NCBI GenBank assembly: GCA_945862385.1
Contig: CAMAXV010000013.1
Location: 17,843-81,842 of the forward strand
Direction of reading: 5' to 3'
Length of the DNA stretch: 64,000 bases
Source of the DNA: Chitinophaga pinensis
GTDB taxonomy: Bacteria > Bacteroidota > Bacteroidia > Chitinophagales > Chitinophagaceae
Shown one piece after another: positions 36,964 to 46,440 of the stretch. Below the pieces are notes generated by a model, which saw only the letters and a program-made list of their open reading frames with translations, had not been told where the DNA came from and ran no database searches. Every line of letters starts with the position of its first letter. Positions within the stretch are counted from its first letter, which is position 1. The translations under genes were made by a program, and so were the position numbers.

Positions 36964-37332
36964 ATGATTCAGCAAGAATCCAGATTGAATGTAGCAGACA
37001 ACAGCGGTGCCAAAGAGGTACTCTGTATCCGTGTACTGGGAAACAGCGGACAGGATTATGCCAAAATTGGTGATAAAATAGTTGTTACTGTTAAAGATGC
37101 AATCCCTGCCGGTGGTGTTAAAAAGGGTACAGTAGCAAAAGCTGTTATTGTAAGAACTAAAAATAAACTTCGCAGGAAGGATGGTTCATACATCCGCTTT
37201 GACGACAATGCAGTTGTATTGTTGAATGCAGCTGATGAGCCAAGGGGAACACGTATTTTTGGTCCAGTAGCCAGAGAGTTAAGGGATAAAGGTTACATGA
37301 AGATCATATCACTGGCCCCTGAAGTACTTTAA
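36964..37332 (+). CDS. rplN: 50S ribosomal protein L14
   Basis: 122 residues. L14 forms inter-subunit bridges with 16S rRNA. The opening [19 protein letters not shown], the [22 protein letters not shown] segment and the ending [11 protein letters not shown] are typical. It heads the spc-type section and follows rpsQ by 67 nt. Confidence 0.98.
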   Translation: MIQQESRLNVADNSGAKEVLCIRVLGNSGQDYAKIGDKIVVTVKDAIPAGGVKKGTVAKAVIVRTKNKLRRKDGSYIRFDDNAVVLLNAADEPRGTRIFGPVARELRDKGYMKIISLAPEVL

Positions 37333-37373
37333 TTGCGTATAAACTGCGTGAATAACGCTTTAAAATAAAGAAG

Positions 37374-37712
37374 ATGAGCAATAGATTCAAACCCAAATTC
37401 AACATCAAAAAGGGTGATACCGTAGTGGTTATCGCGGGTGACGATAAAGACCCCAAGAAACCACGCAAGGTCCTTGAAGTTTTCCCCGATAAAGCCAGGG
37501 TATTGGTTGAGGGTGTTAACATTGTAACCCGTCATACTAAGCCTTCTGCCCAGAATACCAAAGGTGGTTTGGTGAAGAAAGAAGCTTCCTTACACATCAG
37601 CAATATTATGTTGTGGGATTCATCAAAAGGTGAGGCTACAAAAATTAAGCGTACAAGGGAGAATGGAAAATTAATAAGAATTTCTAAAAAGTCAGGGGAG
37701 GTAATCAAATAA
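37374..37712 (+). CDS. rplX: 50S ribosomal protein L24
   Basis: 112 residues. L24 starts 50S assembly. The KOW motif [19 protein letters not shown] is at residues 10-28, followed by [18 protein letters not shown]. Its stop codon TAA shares its last A with the rplE start codon (TAATG), so the two are translationally coupled. Confidence 0.97.
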   Translation: MSNRFKPKFNIKKGDTVVVIAGDDKDPKKPRKVLEVFPDKARVLVEGVNIVTRHTKPSAQNTKGGLVKKEASLHISNIMLWDSSKGEATKIKRTRENGKLIRISKKSGEVIK

Positions 37713-38281
37713 TGAGCACAGCAACTTATACACCCAGGTTACAGTCCAAGTACCAGAAAGAAGTGGTACCTGCACTGATGAAAAAATTCAGTTATTCTTC
37801 AGTAATGCAAGCACCTAAGCTCACCAAGATCTGTTTGAACAGAGGTGTTAATGGTGCAGTAGCCGATAAAAAATTAATTGATATTGCAGTGGACGAGCTT
37901 ACAACCATTACAGGTCAGAAAGCAGTAGCTACACGTTCTAAAAAGGACATTTCTAACTTCAAGTTGCGTAAAAACATGCCAATTGGTGCACGTGTTACAC
38001 TTCGTGGTGTAAAAATGTTTGAATTTCTTGATAGGTTAATTTCTGCATCTTTGCCACGTGTGCGTGATTTCAAAGGAATTAGTGAGAAAGCTTTTGATGG
38101 TAGAGGTAACTATACACTTGGTGTAACTGAGCAAATTATATTTCCTGAAATTGATATTGATAAGGTTAATAAGATAACAGGAATGGATATTACATTTGTT
38201 ACTACAGCCAGGAATAATGAAGAGGCATATGAGCTTCTGAAAGAACTTGGTATGCCATTCAAAAACATTAAAAGGGATTAA
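37712..38281 (+). CDS. rplE: 50S ribosomal protein L5
   Basis: 189 residues. L5 binds 5S rRNA and contacts the P-site tRNA. Family segments are [42 protein letters not shown], and [23 protein letters not shown]. It starts inside the rplX stop codon. Confidence 0.98.
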   Translation: MSTATYTPRLQSKYQKEVVPALMKKFSYSSVMQAPKLTKICLNRGVNGAVADKKLIDIAVDELTTITGQKAVATRSKKDISNFKLRKNMPIGARVTLRGVKMFEFLDRLISASLPRVRDFKGISEKAFDGRGNYTLGVTEQIIFPEIDIDKVNKITGMDITFVTTARNNEEAYELLKELGMPFKNIKRD

Positions 38282-38328
38282 AAGCAATAATTTGGGCATG
38301 CTGCCCGGGTTTAATACAACTAAGAAAT

Positions 38329-38598
38329 ATGGCAAAAGAATCAGTTAAAGCCAGGCAAAGAAAAAGGGAGAAAATGGTCGCCCAGTTTGCAGAAAAACGT
38401 GCTGCATTAAAAGCTGCCGGAGAATGGCAGGCTTTGGACCAACTACCCAAGAATTCATCTAAGGTTCGCCTGAAAAACAGATGTCAGCTTACTGGTAGAC
38501 CTAAGGGTTACATGAGGTTCTTTGGTTTATCCAGGGTTACCTTCCGGGACATGGCACTGGCAGGAAAGATTCCTGGAGTAAGGAAAGCCAGCTGGTAA
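38329..38598 (+). CDS. rpsN: 30S ribosomal protein S14 (zinc-free type)
   Basis: 89 residues, the longer form without zinc-binding CxxC pairs: only one cysteine is seen, in [13 protein letters not shown]. The basic N-terminal extension ([18 protein letters not shown]) and the C-terminal [11 protein letters not shown] are characteristic. The next gene, rpsH, is 80 nt away and carries an unusual start region. Confidence 0.97.
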   Translation: MAKESVKARQRKREKMVAQFAEKRAALKAAGEWQALDQLPKNSSKVRLKNRCQLTGRPKGYMRFFGLSRVTFRDMALAGKIPGVRKASW

Positions 38599-38645
38599 AC
38601 AGAACAGGACGAAACAGATAATTAACAAATAAAAGCCTAAATAAG

Positions 38646-38670
38646 TCCGCTCTGGCGGAGCTAAGGAGGG
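38646..38670 (+). promoter_or_regulatory. Hairpin and strong Shine-Dalgarno before rpsH
   Basis: TCCGC-TCTG-GCGGA (38646-38659) is followed at once by TAAGGAGGG (38662-38670), 9 nt before the rpsH ATG. Other ribosomal genes in this block have A-rich start regions without such a site. The hairpin could control access to the site (inference). Confidence 0.7.
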
Positions 38671-38678
38671 AAAATAAT

Positions 38679-39077
38679 ATGACAACAGATCCAATTGCAG
38701 ATTTCCTGACCAGAATCAGGAATGCACAGATGGCAGGACATAGAATCGTGGAAATTCCCGCTTCTAACCTGAAAAAGAGGATGACCGAAATTTTATACAA
38801 CCAAGGTTATATCTTGAAGTATAAGTTTGAAGACGATTCCAAGCAGGGAGTTATTAAAATAGCTCTCAAATACGATCCTACTACCAAGGAGCCCGCAATC
38901 AAAACAATGGAGCGTGTCTCTCGTCCGGGTCTCAGGCAGTATGCAAGCCCTTCTGAATTCAAACGTGTTAAAAACGGTTTGGGCGTTGCAATAATCTCTA
39001 CATCAAAAGGTGTATTGACTGATAAAGATGCCAAGTCTCAGAATGTTGGTGGAGAAGTTCTCTGCTATATTTATTAG
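38679..39077 (+). CDS. rpsH: 30S ribosomal protein S8
   Basis: 132 residues. S8 binds the central domain of 16S rRNA, and in E. coli it also represses the spc operon. [17 protein letters not shown] at the start, the [19 protein letters not shown] segment and the end GGEVLCYIY are intact. The gene has a strong Shine-Dalgarno, which is unusual here, and is flanked by gaps of 80 and 96 nt that could hold regulatory elements. Confidence 0.98.
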   Translation: MTTDPIADFLTRIRNAQMAGHRIVEIPASNLKKRMTEILYNQGYILKYKFEDDSKQGVIKIALKYDPTTKEPAIKTMERVSRPGLRQYASPSEFKRVKNGLGVAIISTSKGVLTDKDAKSQNVGGEVLCYIY

Positions 39078-39173
39078 TAAAATCATTTCCTGACACATAT
39101 CCTGGTTGCGCAATAAGTTTTCTATACGGAACTGAAACCATCAGGAGAAAGCAGGAAATTTAAAACAAATAAT

Positions 39174-39728
39174 ATGTCTCGTATAGGTAAAAAGCTTATT
39201 GAACTTCCTGCTGGTGTTACCTTAGCAGTTGGTTCAGACAACATGGTTACGGTAAAGGGTCCTAAAGGTGAATTGAAGCAACTTGTTGATCGTGATATCA
39301 TCATTGAAATCAATGAAAATACGGTTGAAATAAAACGTCCAACAGATCAAATCAGGCACCGTGCTCTTCATGGTCTCTACAGAGCACTTATCAGTAACCT
39401 GGTTGTGGGTGTAACAACTGGCTTCAAAAAAGAACTTGAATTGGTTGGTGTAGGTTACAAGGCTGCAAACCAAGGTAACACGCTTGATTTGTCTTTGGGT
39501 TATTCTCATAACATCATTTTTGAGATTCCTGCTGAACTTTCATTAAGAACTACACAGGAAAAAGGTGACAATCCAAGGATTTTCCTGGAAGGTGCCGATA
39601 AACAATTGCTCGGTCAGGTTGCAGCCAAGATAAGGGGATTACGTAAGCCTGAGCCATACAAAGGTAAAGGTGTGAAATACAAAGGTGAATACATCCGTCG
39701 CAAGGCAGGTAAATCAGCTGGTAAATAA
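39174..39728 (+). CDS. rplF: 50S ribosomal protein L6
   Basis: 184 residues. L6 lies near the factor-binding site and supports GTPase recruitment. MSRIGKKLIELPAGVTLAV, the first-domain TVKGPKGELKQLV and the C-terminal motif GLRKPEPYKGKGVKYKGEYI are conserved. It is preceded by a 96-nt gap after rpsH. Confidence 0.98.
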   Translation: MSRIGKKLIELPAGVTLAVGSDNMVTVKGPKGELKQLVDRDIIIEINENTVEIKRPTDQIRHRALHGLYRALISNLVVGVTTGFKKELELVGVGYKAANQGNTLDLSLGYSHNIIFEIPAELSLRTTQEKGDNPRIFLEGADKQLLGQVAAKIRGLRKPEPYKGKGVKYKGEYIRRKAGKSAGK

Positions 39729-39772
39729 TAATCGTTAACTATCCTGGCAGCATCAGGTCAAATTAATATAAG

Positions 39773-40126
39773 ATGAACGTAAAAGCATTAAGAAAACAGA
39801 GGATCAAATACACGATCCGTAAAAAAATTTCAGGAACGTCACAAAAGCCCAGGCTTAGTGTCTTCAGAAGCAACACTGAAATATATGTACAGATGATAGA
39901 TGATGTCAATGGCGTAACCCTTACATCTGCATCATCACGCGACAAGGATATAGCAGCTCAAAAAGTTAACAAGTCTGAAAAAAGTAAACTGGTTGGACTT
40001 GCTGTTGCTCAAAAGGCTATTTCTCTTGGTTTATCAACCTGTGTTTTCGACAGAGGTGGATTCCTTTACCATGGTCGCGTAAAAGCAGTTGCTGATGGCG
40101 CCCGTGAAGGAGGTCTCCAATTCTAA
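39773..40126 (+). CDS. rplR: 50S ribosomal protein L18
   Basis: 117 residues. L18 binds 5S rRNA together with L5 and L25. The basic start [25 protein letters not shown], the [18 protein letters not shown] block and the ending [26 protein letters not shown] are typical for the family. Confidence 0.98.
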   Translation: MNVKALRKQRIKYTIRKKISGTSQKPRLSVFRSNTEIYVQMIDDVNGVTLTSASSRDKDIAAQKVNKSEKSKLVGLAVAQKAISLGLSTCVFDRGGFLYHGRVKAVADGAREGGLQF

Positions 40127-40159
40127 TTACCAATTTATTCATTTATCAATTTTCAATAG

Positions 40160-40678
40160 ATGTCAAAAGTAAATTACACCAAAGTCAAAGCCGGAGACCT
40201 TGAGTTGAAGGAGAAAGTTGTTGCTATAAACCGCGTTGTAAAAACAACCAAAGGTGGACGTGCTTTCAGCTTCTCTGCACTTGTAGTTGTTGGAAACGAG
40301 CAGGGTGTTGTAGGTCATGGACTGGGTAAGGCAAAGGAAGTTCAGCAGGCGATCACGAAAGGAATAGAGGATGCCAAGAAAAACCTAATAAAGGTTCCTG
40401 TCATGAAAGGAACTATTCCTCATGATCAGTTTTGCAAAGAAGGCGCTGCTAAAGTTCTTATCAAGCCAGCAGCACATGGTACCGGTGTGATTGCAGGTGG
40501 TAGTATGCGTGCAGTTCTTGAAAGTGTAGGTATAACTGACGTTCTTGCTAAATCACTTGGTTCCGCTAACCCGCACAATGTGGTTAAGGCTACATTCAAG
40601 GCGTTGGCAATGCTTCGTGAGCCTATCAATGTTTCAAAAACCCGTACAATTGCCCTGAAAAGAGTATTTAACGGTTAA
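40160..40678 (+). CDS. rpsE: 30S ribosomal protein S5
   Basis: 172 residues. S5 helps decoding fidelity at the mRNA entry side. [27 protein letters not shown] is the conserved N-terminal loop where spectinomycin-resistance changes occur in other bacteria. The C-terminal domain has [21 protein letters not shown] and [15 protein letters not shown]. Confidence 0.98.
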   Translation: MSKVNYTKVKAGDLELKEKVVAINRVVKTTKGGRAFSFSALVVVGNEQGVVGHGLGKAKEVQQAITKGIEDAKKNLIKVPVMKGTIPHDQFCKEGAAKVLIKPAAHGTGVIAGGSMRAVLESVGITDVLAKSLGSANPHNVVKATFKALAMLREPINVSKTRTIALKRVFNG

Positions 40679-40725
40679 TCATTCTAGAGCTCATTATCAA
40701 ACATTTAATCCCCTGGGGTTTCAAT

Positions 40726-40905
40726 ATGAAAAAGCTGAAAATAACTAAAGTAAAAAGCGTAATTGACCGTCCGGAACGTCAAAAGAGAACAATGGAAGCA
40801 CTTGGTTTAAAGAAACTGAATGCTACTGTTGAGTTGGATGCAACACCTCAGATTCTTGGAATGGTTAGAAAAGTTAATCACCTTGTAAAGGTTGAAGAAA
40901 TTTAG
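40726..40905 (+). CDS. rpmD: 50S ribosomal protein L30
   Basis: A 59-residue protein read from ATG 40726 to TAG 40905. It begins [19 protein letters not shown] and continues with [19 protein letters not shown] and [17 protein letters not shown], the standard L30 pattern. It occupies the normal place between rpsE (47-nt gap) and rplO (78-nt gap). The family length is 58-60 residues, so it is complete. Confidence 0.96.
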   Translation: MKKLKITKVKSVIDRPERQKRTMEALGLKKLNATVELDATPQILGMVRKVNHLVKVEEI

Positions 40906-40983
40906 ACAATCCCTGTTGTCTTTTTATAATTTTATTTAATACGAGTGGTCTCAGGGGACTGCGTTGAGTAAAAAAGAAATACA

Positions 40984-41433
40984 ATGAATTTACACAATTT
41001 AAGGCCAGCTAAAGGAGCAACAAAAAAGTCCAAAAGGATAGGTCGCGGTGAAGCATCAGGTCATGGTGGAACTTCTACAAAAGGTAACAAAGGTGGTCAG
41101 AGCCGTGCAGGTTACAAAAGTAAGAAAAGCCATGAAGGTGGACAGATGCCAATCCAGCGTAGGATTCCTAAAGTTGGTTTCAAAAATATCAGCAGGGTAG
41201 AATACAAAGTATTTAACCTGGGTCAGGTAGAAACACTTGTTGAAAAATATGGTCTTTCAGATTTTAAAATGGAGAATCTTTATGGTAATGGTTTGATTAA
41301 CCGTACCGATAAAGTTAAAATTCTTGGCAATGGTGCAATCACTGCAAAGTTAGCATTCAGAGTTAATGCAGTCAGTGAAAAAGCTAAGGCTATAATTGAA
41401 GCAGCAGGTGGTACTGTTGAAATAATCAAATAA
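40984..41433 (+). CDS. rplO: 50S ribosomal protein L15
   Basis: 149 residues. L15 is a late-assembly 50S protein with a long basic N-terminal extension: MNLHNLRPAKGATKKSKRIG, then GEASGHGGTSTKGNKGGQSRAG and GGQMPIQRRIPKVGF. The C-terminal globular part contains NAVSEKAKAIIEAAGGTVEI. secY follows after 57 nt. Confidence 0.97.
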   Translation: MNLHNLRPAKGATKKSKRIGRGEASGHGGTSTKGNKGGQSRAGYKSKKSHEGGQMPIQRRIPKVGFKNISRVEYKVFNLGQVETLVEKYGLSDFKMENLYGNGLINRTDKVKILGNGAITAKLAFRVNAVSEKAKAIIEAAGGTVEIIK

Positions 41434-41490
41434 TTTCCGATATTTAGTAGCCAAAACTATTAGATTGACAACGGATAAAAATATTTTCCA

Positions 41491-42825
41491 GTGAAGAAGT
41501 TCATTCAAACCGTTAAGAATATTTGGGGCATTGATGAATTGAGAAGCAAAATCACCGTAACGCTTTTGCTTATTCTCATTTATCGCTTCGGTTCTCATGT
41601 TTCCCTTCCGGGTATAGATCCTAACAAACTGGATCTTGAAAGTGCAAAGAAAGGTCTGCTTGGTCTTTTTGATACTTTTGCAGGTGGTTCATTTTCCAAT
41701 GCTTCAATTTTTGCATTGGGTATAATGCCCTATATCTCGGCTTCTATCTTTATGCAGCTGATGACAATTCTTGTTCCTCAGATGCAAAAAATCCAAAAAG
41801 AGGGAGACAGCGGTAGGAAAAAAATCAATAATTGGACCCGTTATCTGACTGCAATCGTTACTGTTTTTCAGGCAGCAGCTTACGTGGCATATTTAAAAAA
41901 TGTTAGCAGAGACGCAATGATTGAGGCTTATCAGCCATATTTCTGGTTGTCTACTGTAATTGTTCTTACAGCTGGTACATTATTTGTAATGTGGCTTGGA
42001 GAGAAAATTCAGGATAAAGGTCTTGGTAATGGTACTTCAATCATTATCATGGTCGGTATTTTAGCCAGGCTTCCTCAGTCTTTCATCGGCGAATTTGCTG
42101 CCAAGCAAGTTGGTGGTGGCGGTGGACTCCTTGTTTTCCTGGTAGAAATTGCTTTCTTCATTGCAATTATACTTGGTCTTATCCTCCTCGTTCAAGGTGT
42201 TCGTAAGGTGCCTATTAGTTATGCAAAGCAACTGGTTGGAAGTAAATCAATGACAGGAGCCAGGCAGTTTCTCCCACTTAAAGTCAATGCGTCAGGTGTA
42301 ATGCCAATCATATTTGCTCAGGCAATTATGTTCCTGCCTACATTGGCTTCATTCACGAATTTGGAATCGGGAAAAGGTCTTGCCCGTATATTTAATGATC
42401 CTAGCAACATATGGTATATGACAATTTATGTTGTAATGGTAATTGCATTTACCTTCCTGTATACCGCGCTTATTTTTAATCCAAAGCAGATGGCTGATAG
42501 CCTGAAGCAGAATAACGGCTTTATTCCTGGGGTTAAACCGGGTCAGCCAACTGCTGATTACATCGGTCAGGTTATGGATCGCATAACATTGCCTGGTGCA
42601 ATATTTCTTGCGGCAATTGGTATCCTTCCTGGTATAGCTCAGCAATTGGGCGTAACTCAATCCTTTGCATCATTCTTTGGTGGAACTTCTCTCCTGATTA
42701 TGGTTGGTGTTGTGCTTGATACGCTCCAGCAAATTGAAACCCATCTATTAATGCGTCAGTACGACGGGTTAATGTCTGGTGGAAGGATACAGGGCAGACA
42801 AACCGCTTCGTCAACTGAACTTTAG
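41491..42825 (+). CDS. secY: Preprotein translocase subunit SecY
   Basis: A 444-residue SecY, the pore of the Sec translocon, with ten membrane segments. It starts at GTG 41491 (KKFIQTVKNIWGIDELRSKI). TM1 and the plug region contain GSHVSLPGIDPNKL and GGSFSNASIFALGIMPYISASI. Later motifs are GLGNGTSIIIMVGI, LPLKVNASGVMPIIFAQ and GFIPGVKPGQPTADYIGQVM. The stop codon is directly followed by the map ATG with no gap. Confidence 0.98.
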   Translation: MKKFIQTVKNIWGIDELRSKITVTLLLILIYRFGSHVSLPGIDPNKLDLESAKKGLLGLFDTFAGGSFSNASIFALGIMPYISASIFMQLMTILVPQMQKIQKEGDSGRKKINNWTRYLTAIVTVFQAAAYVAYLKNVSRDAMIEAYQPYFWLSTVIVLTAGTLFVMWLGEKIQDKGLGNGTSIIIMVGILARLPQSFIGEFAAKQVGGGGGLLVFLVEIAFFIAIILGLILLVQGVRKVPISYAKQLVGSKSMTGARQFLPLKVNASGVMPIIFAQAIMFLPTLASFTNLESGKGLARIFNDPSNIWYMTIYVVMVIAFTFLYTALIFNPKQMADSLKQNNGFIPGVKPGQPTADYIGQVMDRITLPGAIFLAAIGILPGIAQQLGVTQSFASFFGGTSLLIMVGVVLDTLQQIETHLLMRQYDGLMSGGRIQGRQTASSTEL

Positions 42826-43626
42826 ATGATTCGGATCAAATCCAACGCTGAAGTTGAGTTGATCCGCGAGAGTGCATTACTTGTAAGTGCTACACTCGCA
42901 GAATTGGCTTCAATATTAAAGCCTGGGATCTCAACTTTAATGCTCGACAAGCGGGCAGAAGAGTTTATCAGTGATAACAAGGCTATTCCATCCTTTAAGA
43001 ACTACCGCGGCTATCCTTTTGCAACTTGCATTTCAGTGAATGATGCTGTAGTGCATGGTTTCCCCAATAACAAGGAACTTAGAGAAGGTGATCTTGTTTC
43101 TATTGATGTCGGTGTTTTTAAAAATGGTTTTCACGGAGACAGTGCATATACTTTCGGTCTTTTACCAATTCCAGAGCCTCATAAATTATTGATGACTGTA
43201 ACACGACAATCATTGTTATTGGGCATTGAAAAAGCTGTTTCTGGAAATCGTGTTGGAGATATTTCATTTGCAATTCAGGATTTTACTGAAAGAAAACACA
43301 ATTTTGGTGTAGTAAGGGAACTGGTTGGACATGGTTTGGGGAAACAATTGCATGAAGATCCACAGGTTCCCAATTACGGCAAAAAAGGTTCCGGTCCCAA
43401 ATTGAAAGATAACATGGTAATAGCTATTGAACCTATGATCAACATGGGTACAAGGGATGTTATCTATGATGCTGATGGATGGACGGTTCGAACAAAGGAT
43501 GGATCTTTTTCAGCTCATTATGAACACACAATTTGCATAAAGAAAGGTAAGGCTGATGTATTATCAAGCTTCAACAACATAATTAATGCTGAAAAAGCTA
43601 ATCAGCTTCTTTTGAGTGATTATTAA
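42826..43626 (+). CDS. map: Methionine aminopeptidase, type I
   Basis: A 266-residue metalloprotease that removes N-terminal methionine. The metal ligands are visible: the two aspartates in VSIDVGVFKNGFHGDSAYTF, histidine in ELVGHGLGKQLHEDP, glutamate in IAIEPMINMG and glutamate in AHYEHTICI. It is the last gene of the block; in most relatives infA, rpmJ, rpsM, rpsK, rpsD, rpoA and rplQ would come next, but here an M20 peptidase gene follows 38 nt later. Confidence 0.97.
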   Translation: MIRIKSNAEVELIRESALLVSATLAELASILKPGISTLMLDKRAEEFISDNKAIPSFKNYRGYPFATCISVNDAVVHGFPNNKELREGDLVSIDVGVFKNGFHGDSAYTFGLLPIPEPHKLLMTVTRQSLLLGIEKAVSGNRVGDISFAIQDFTERKHNFGVVRELVGHGLGKQLHEDPQVPNYGKKGSGPKLKDNMVIAIEPMINMGTRDVIYDADGWTVRTKDGSFSAHYEHTICIKKGKADVLSSFNNIINAEKANQLLLSDY

Positions 43627-43664
43627 CCCTGTTTAGATTTAATTCGATTAACTAACTTTAGAGG

Positions 43665-45191
43665 ATGAAAAAACATTTTTTCGTCCTCTTTTTTTTGCCC
43701 TTTTTGGGTTTCGCCCAAACTTCAGAGGTTTATAAAGTCAGAGATTACAGAGTTAAAAACGAACCTGTTTTACTGAATCATTTCAAGGATTTTCTGCAGA
43801 TTCCAAATATCGCATCTGATTTGCCCAACATTTTAAAAAATGCCGATTGGATAAGTAACTATATGCTTTCCATGGGTATTGGAAACGTCCAATTACTTTC
43901 ACCAGTTACACCCAATAAACCACCAGCAGTATATGGTGAAGTATTAACTCCAGGAGCCACAGAAACAGTTGTTTTTTATGCGCATTACGATGGTCAGCCT
44001 GTTGATTCAACCAAATGGGTTAGTGGATTACATCCCTTTAAGCCCCAGCTTACAAATAAATCACTGGTTAAAGATGGTAAAATAATTTCCTGGGATACTA
44101 TTTATTCAGGAATTGATCCAGATTGGAGGATATATGCAAGAGGGGCTTCTGATGACAAAGCGGGTGTTTTTACAATTATCAACGCTTATGCTGCATTAAA
44201 AGCATTGAAATTAAAACCCAATGTAAATATCAAGTTCTTTTTTGAAGGTGAAGAGGAAGCTGGGTCTACACATCTTAGCGAAATTTTTAATCAGTATCGT
44301 ACCCTTTTGATGGGGGATATGTGGGTTATATGTGATGGACCGGTTCACCAATCCGGAGGTAAGCAAGTAGTATTTGGTGTACGCGGTGATACTCATCTGG
44401 AACTGACCGTGTTTGGCCCCAAAAGGCCATTGCATTCCGGCCACTACGGCAACTGGATACCCAATCCTGCAATGGAACTATCCCGTTTACTAGCAAGTAT
44501 GAAAAATGAAAATGGACAGGTTACAGTAAAAGGATTTTATGATGATGTGAAACCGCTTTCAGGAGCTGAAATATCAGCAATTGATCTCGTTCCTGGTGTT
44601 GAAGAACAGCTGAAAAAAGAACTTGGGGTACGGAAACCTGAATCTGCCGGAAGCCTTAACAGCAGTCTCCAACTCCCTTCACTCAATATCAATGGCATAC
44701 AAAGTGCTGGTGTGGGTAAGCAGTCGGCCAATGTAATTCCCACAAAAGCTGTGGCTTCTATTGATCTTCGATTGGTTCTCGGCAATGATTGGAAAAGGCA
44801 GCAACAAAAAGTCATTGATCATATTGAATTAATGGGGTTTCACGTTTTGGACGATGAACCTACGGATCAGGACAGGATGAAATATGATAAACTTTGTATG
44901 GTGAAACGTTCAGATGGATATAATGCACAAAAAACAAGTATGGATGACCCATTTGCAAAGCGTATTGTAAAAGCAGTCAACGCAGCCATTGGCAAATCAC
45001 CTATTTTAATGCCAACCCTGGGGGGCAGTTTGCCCTTATTCATTTTTGAGCAGCAACTCAATGCACATCCGGTTACGCTTCCTATTGCCAATCATGATAA
45101 CAATCAACATGCTGAGAATGAAAATATCAGGATTGGTAACATTTGGGATGGTCTTGAAATATTTGCATCTATCATGTTATTGCCTAAATGA
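43665..45191 (+). CDS. Secreted M20-family peptidase
   Basis: A 508-residue metallopeptidase of the M20 dipeptidase/ArgE type with a signal peptide (MKKHFFVLFFLPFLGFAQ). Metal-binding residues are seen in FYAHYDGQPVD (His, Asp), RGASDDKAG (bridging Asp), FFFEGEEEAGSTH (catalytic and metal Glu), CDGPVHQSGG and NHDNNQHAENENI near the C-terminus. It probably cleaves peptides in the periplasm. The stop overlaps the next start by 4 nt (ATGA), which couples it to the flavoprotein gene. Confidence 0.93.
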   Translation: MKKHFFVLFFLPFLGFAQTSEVYKVRDYRVKNEPVLLNHFKDFLQIPNIASDLPNILKNADWISNYMLSMGIGNVQLLSPVTPNKPPAVYGEVLTPGATETVVFYAHYDGQPVDSTKWVSGLHPFKPQLTNKSLVKDGKIISWDTIYSGIDPDWRIYARGASDDKAGVFTIINAYAALKALKLKPNVNIKFFFEGEEEAGSTHLSEIFNQYRTLLMGDMWVICDGPVHQSGGKQVVFGVRGDTHLELTVFGPKRPLHSGHYGNWIPNPAMELSRLLASMKNENGQVTVKGFYDDVKPLSGAEISAIDLVPGVEEQLKKELGVRKPESAGSLNSSLQLPSLNINGIQSAGVGKQSANVIPTKAVASIDLRLVLGNDWKRQQQKVIDHIELMGFHVLDDEPTDQDRMKYDKLCMVKRSDGYNAQKTSMDDPFAKRIVKAVNAAIGKSPILMPTLGGSLPLFIFEQQLNAHPVTLPIANHDNNQHAENENIRIGNIWDGLEIFASIMLLPK

Positions 45192-46429
45192 AAAAGAAAA
45201 AAAAGCTTATAGTAATTGGTGCTGGTGCTGCAGGTTTTTTTTGTGCTGTGAATGCAGCCAGACTGGACCCTGATCTGGACGTACATTTGTTTGAAAAGTC
45301 TGATAAGGTATTATCAAAAGTAAAAATCAGTGGAGGAGGCAGATGTAATGTAACTCATGCAGCTGATTATGTTAATGAATTGATACCTGCATATCCGCGC
45401 GGAAAAAACTTGGTAAAAAAGACATTACATCAGTTTCCACCGGCCGCAACAATAGCGTGGTTTGGGGAGCGGGGAGTTGATTTGAAAGTGGAATCTGATG
45501 GTAGAATGTTTCCTGTTTCTGATCAATCCCAGACTATCGTAGATTGTCTGATTGATGAAGCAAGGAAATTTAACGTATCCATCCACCTGAAGACGGATGT
45601 AAAGGCTATTATAAAAACAGGAGATATCTTTCATTTGACAATTCAGCAAGCCCAACAGGAAAATAAAGAAATAGAAACGGATCTTGTTTGTGTGGCTGCT
45701 GGCGGTCATCCCAAATCAACTGGATTTTTATTTCTGTCTGAAACAAGGCACAGTATCATTACGCCGGTTCCATCCTTATTCACATTCAATATAGCAGAAA
45801 AAAAACTGCATCAGTTAATGGGCATATCGGTTAAAGAGTGTCTCGTCCGCATCCCGGAATTGAAACTTGAAGAATCAGGCCCCGTGCTGATTACGCACTG
45901 GGGATTAAGTGGACCAGCCATTTTGAAATTATCTGCTCGTGCCGCAAGGGATCTTAATATTCTTGAATATCATTTCAGTGTTGCGGTAAACTGGGTTTCA
46001 GATTACCATGAAAGCAGTGCCTTGGAGATGTTGAAATCATACAGACTTGATGCCAAGCATGAGGTTAATGGGAAAAACCCATTTGGCTTAACCACCCGGC
46101 TGTGGCTGTATTTGATTAGCAAGGCAGGATTGCCGGACTTAATCAGGTGGAAAGATATCAGTAACCCCTTATTGGTGTCCTTATCCAAGGTACTCACCGC
46201 TGACCAATATGCAGTATCCGGTAAAACTACTTTCAAGGAAGAGTTTGTGACAGCAGGAGGGGTAAATCTTAATGAAATTAATCCGCTTACAATGGAAAGT
46301 TTACTGTGTAAGGGTCTGTTTTTTGCTGGAGAAGTAATGGATGTGGACGGGATAACGGGAGGATATAATTTCCAACATGCCTGGAGCAGTGGATGGATTG
46401 CAGCAAAATCAATAACTTCAGGAAATTAA
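45188..46429 (+). CDS. HI0933-family flavoprotein (predicted NAD(P)/FAD-dependent oxidoreductase)
   Basis: A 413-residue FAD-binding protein of the HI0933/YhiN/BaiN-like family. It has the dinucleotide motif VIGAGAAGFFCAVNAA, the diagnostic KVKISGGGRCNVTHA segment, and the C-terminal GEVMDVDGITGGYNFQHAWSSGWIAA. Substrate and physiological role are not known for most members. It overlaps the M20 gene by 4 nt and precedes the class V PLP enzyme by 11 nt, so the three form an operon. Confidence 0.92.
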   Translation: MKKKKKLIVIGAGAAGFFCAVNAARLDPDLDVHLFEKSDKVLSKVKISGGGRCNVTHAADYVNELIPAYPRGKNLVKKTLHQFPPAATIAWFGERGVDLKVESDGRMFPVSDQSQTIVDCLIDEARKFNVSIHLKTDVKAIIKTGDIFHLTIQQAQQENKEIETDLVCVAAGGHPKSTGFLFLSETRHSIITPVPSLFTFNIAEKKLHQLMGISVKECLVRIPELKLEESGPVLITHWGLSGPAILKLSARAARDLNILEYHFSVAVNWVSDYHESSALEMLKSYRLDAKHEVNGKNPFGLTTRLWLYLISKAGLPDLIRWKDISNPLLVSLSKVLTADQYAVSGKTTFKEEFVTAGGVNLNEINPLTMESLLCKGLFFAGEVMDVDGITGGYNFQHAWSSGWIAAKSITSGN

Positions 46430-46440
46430 TTTTTTTTGAA

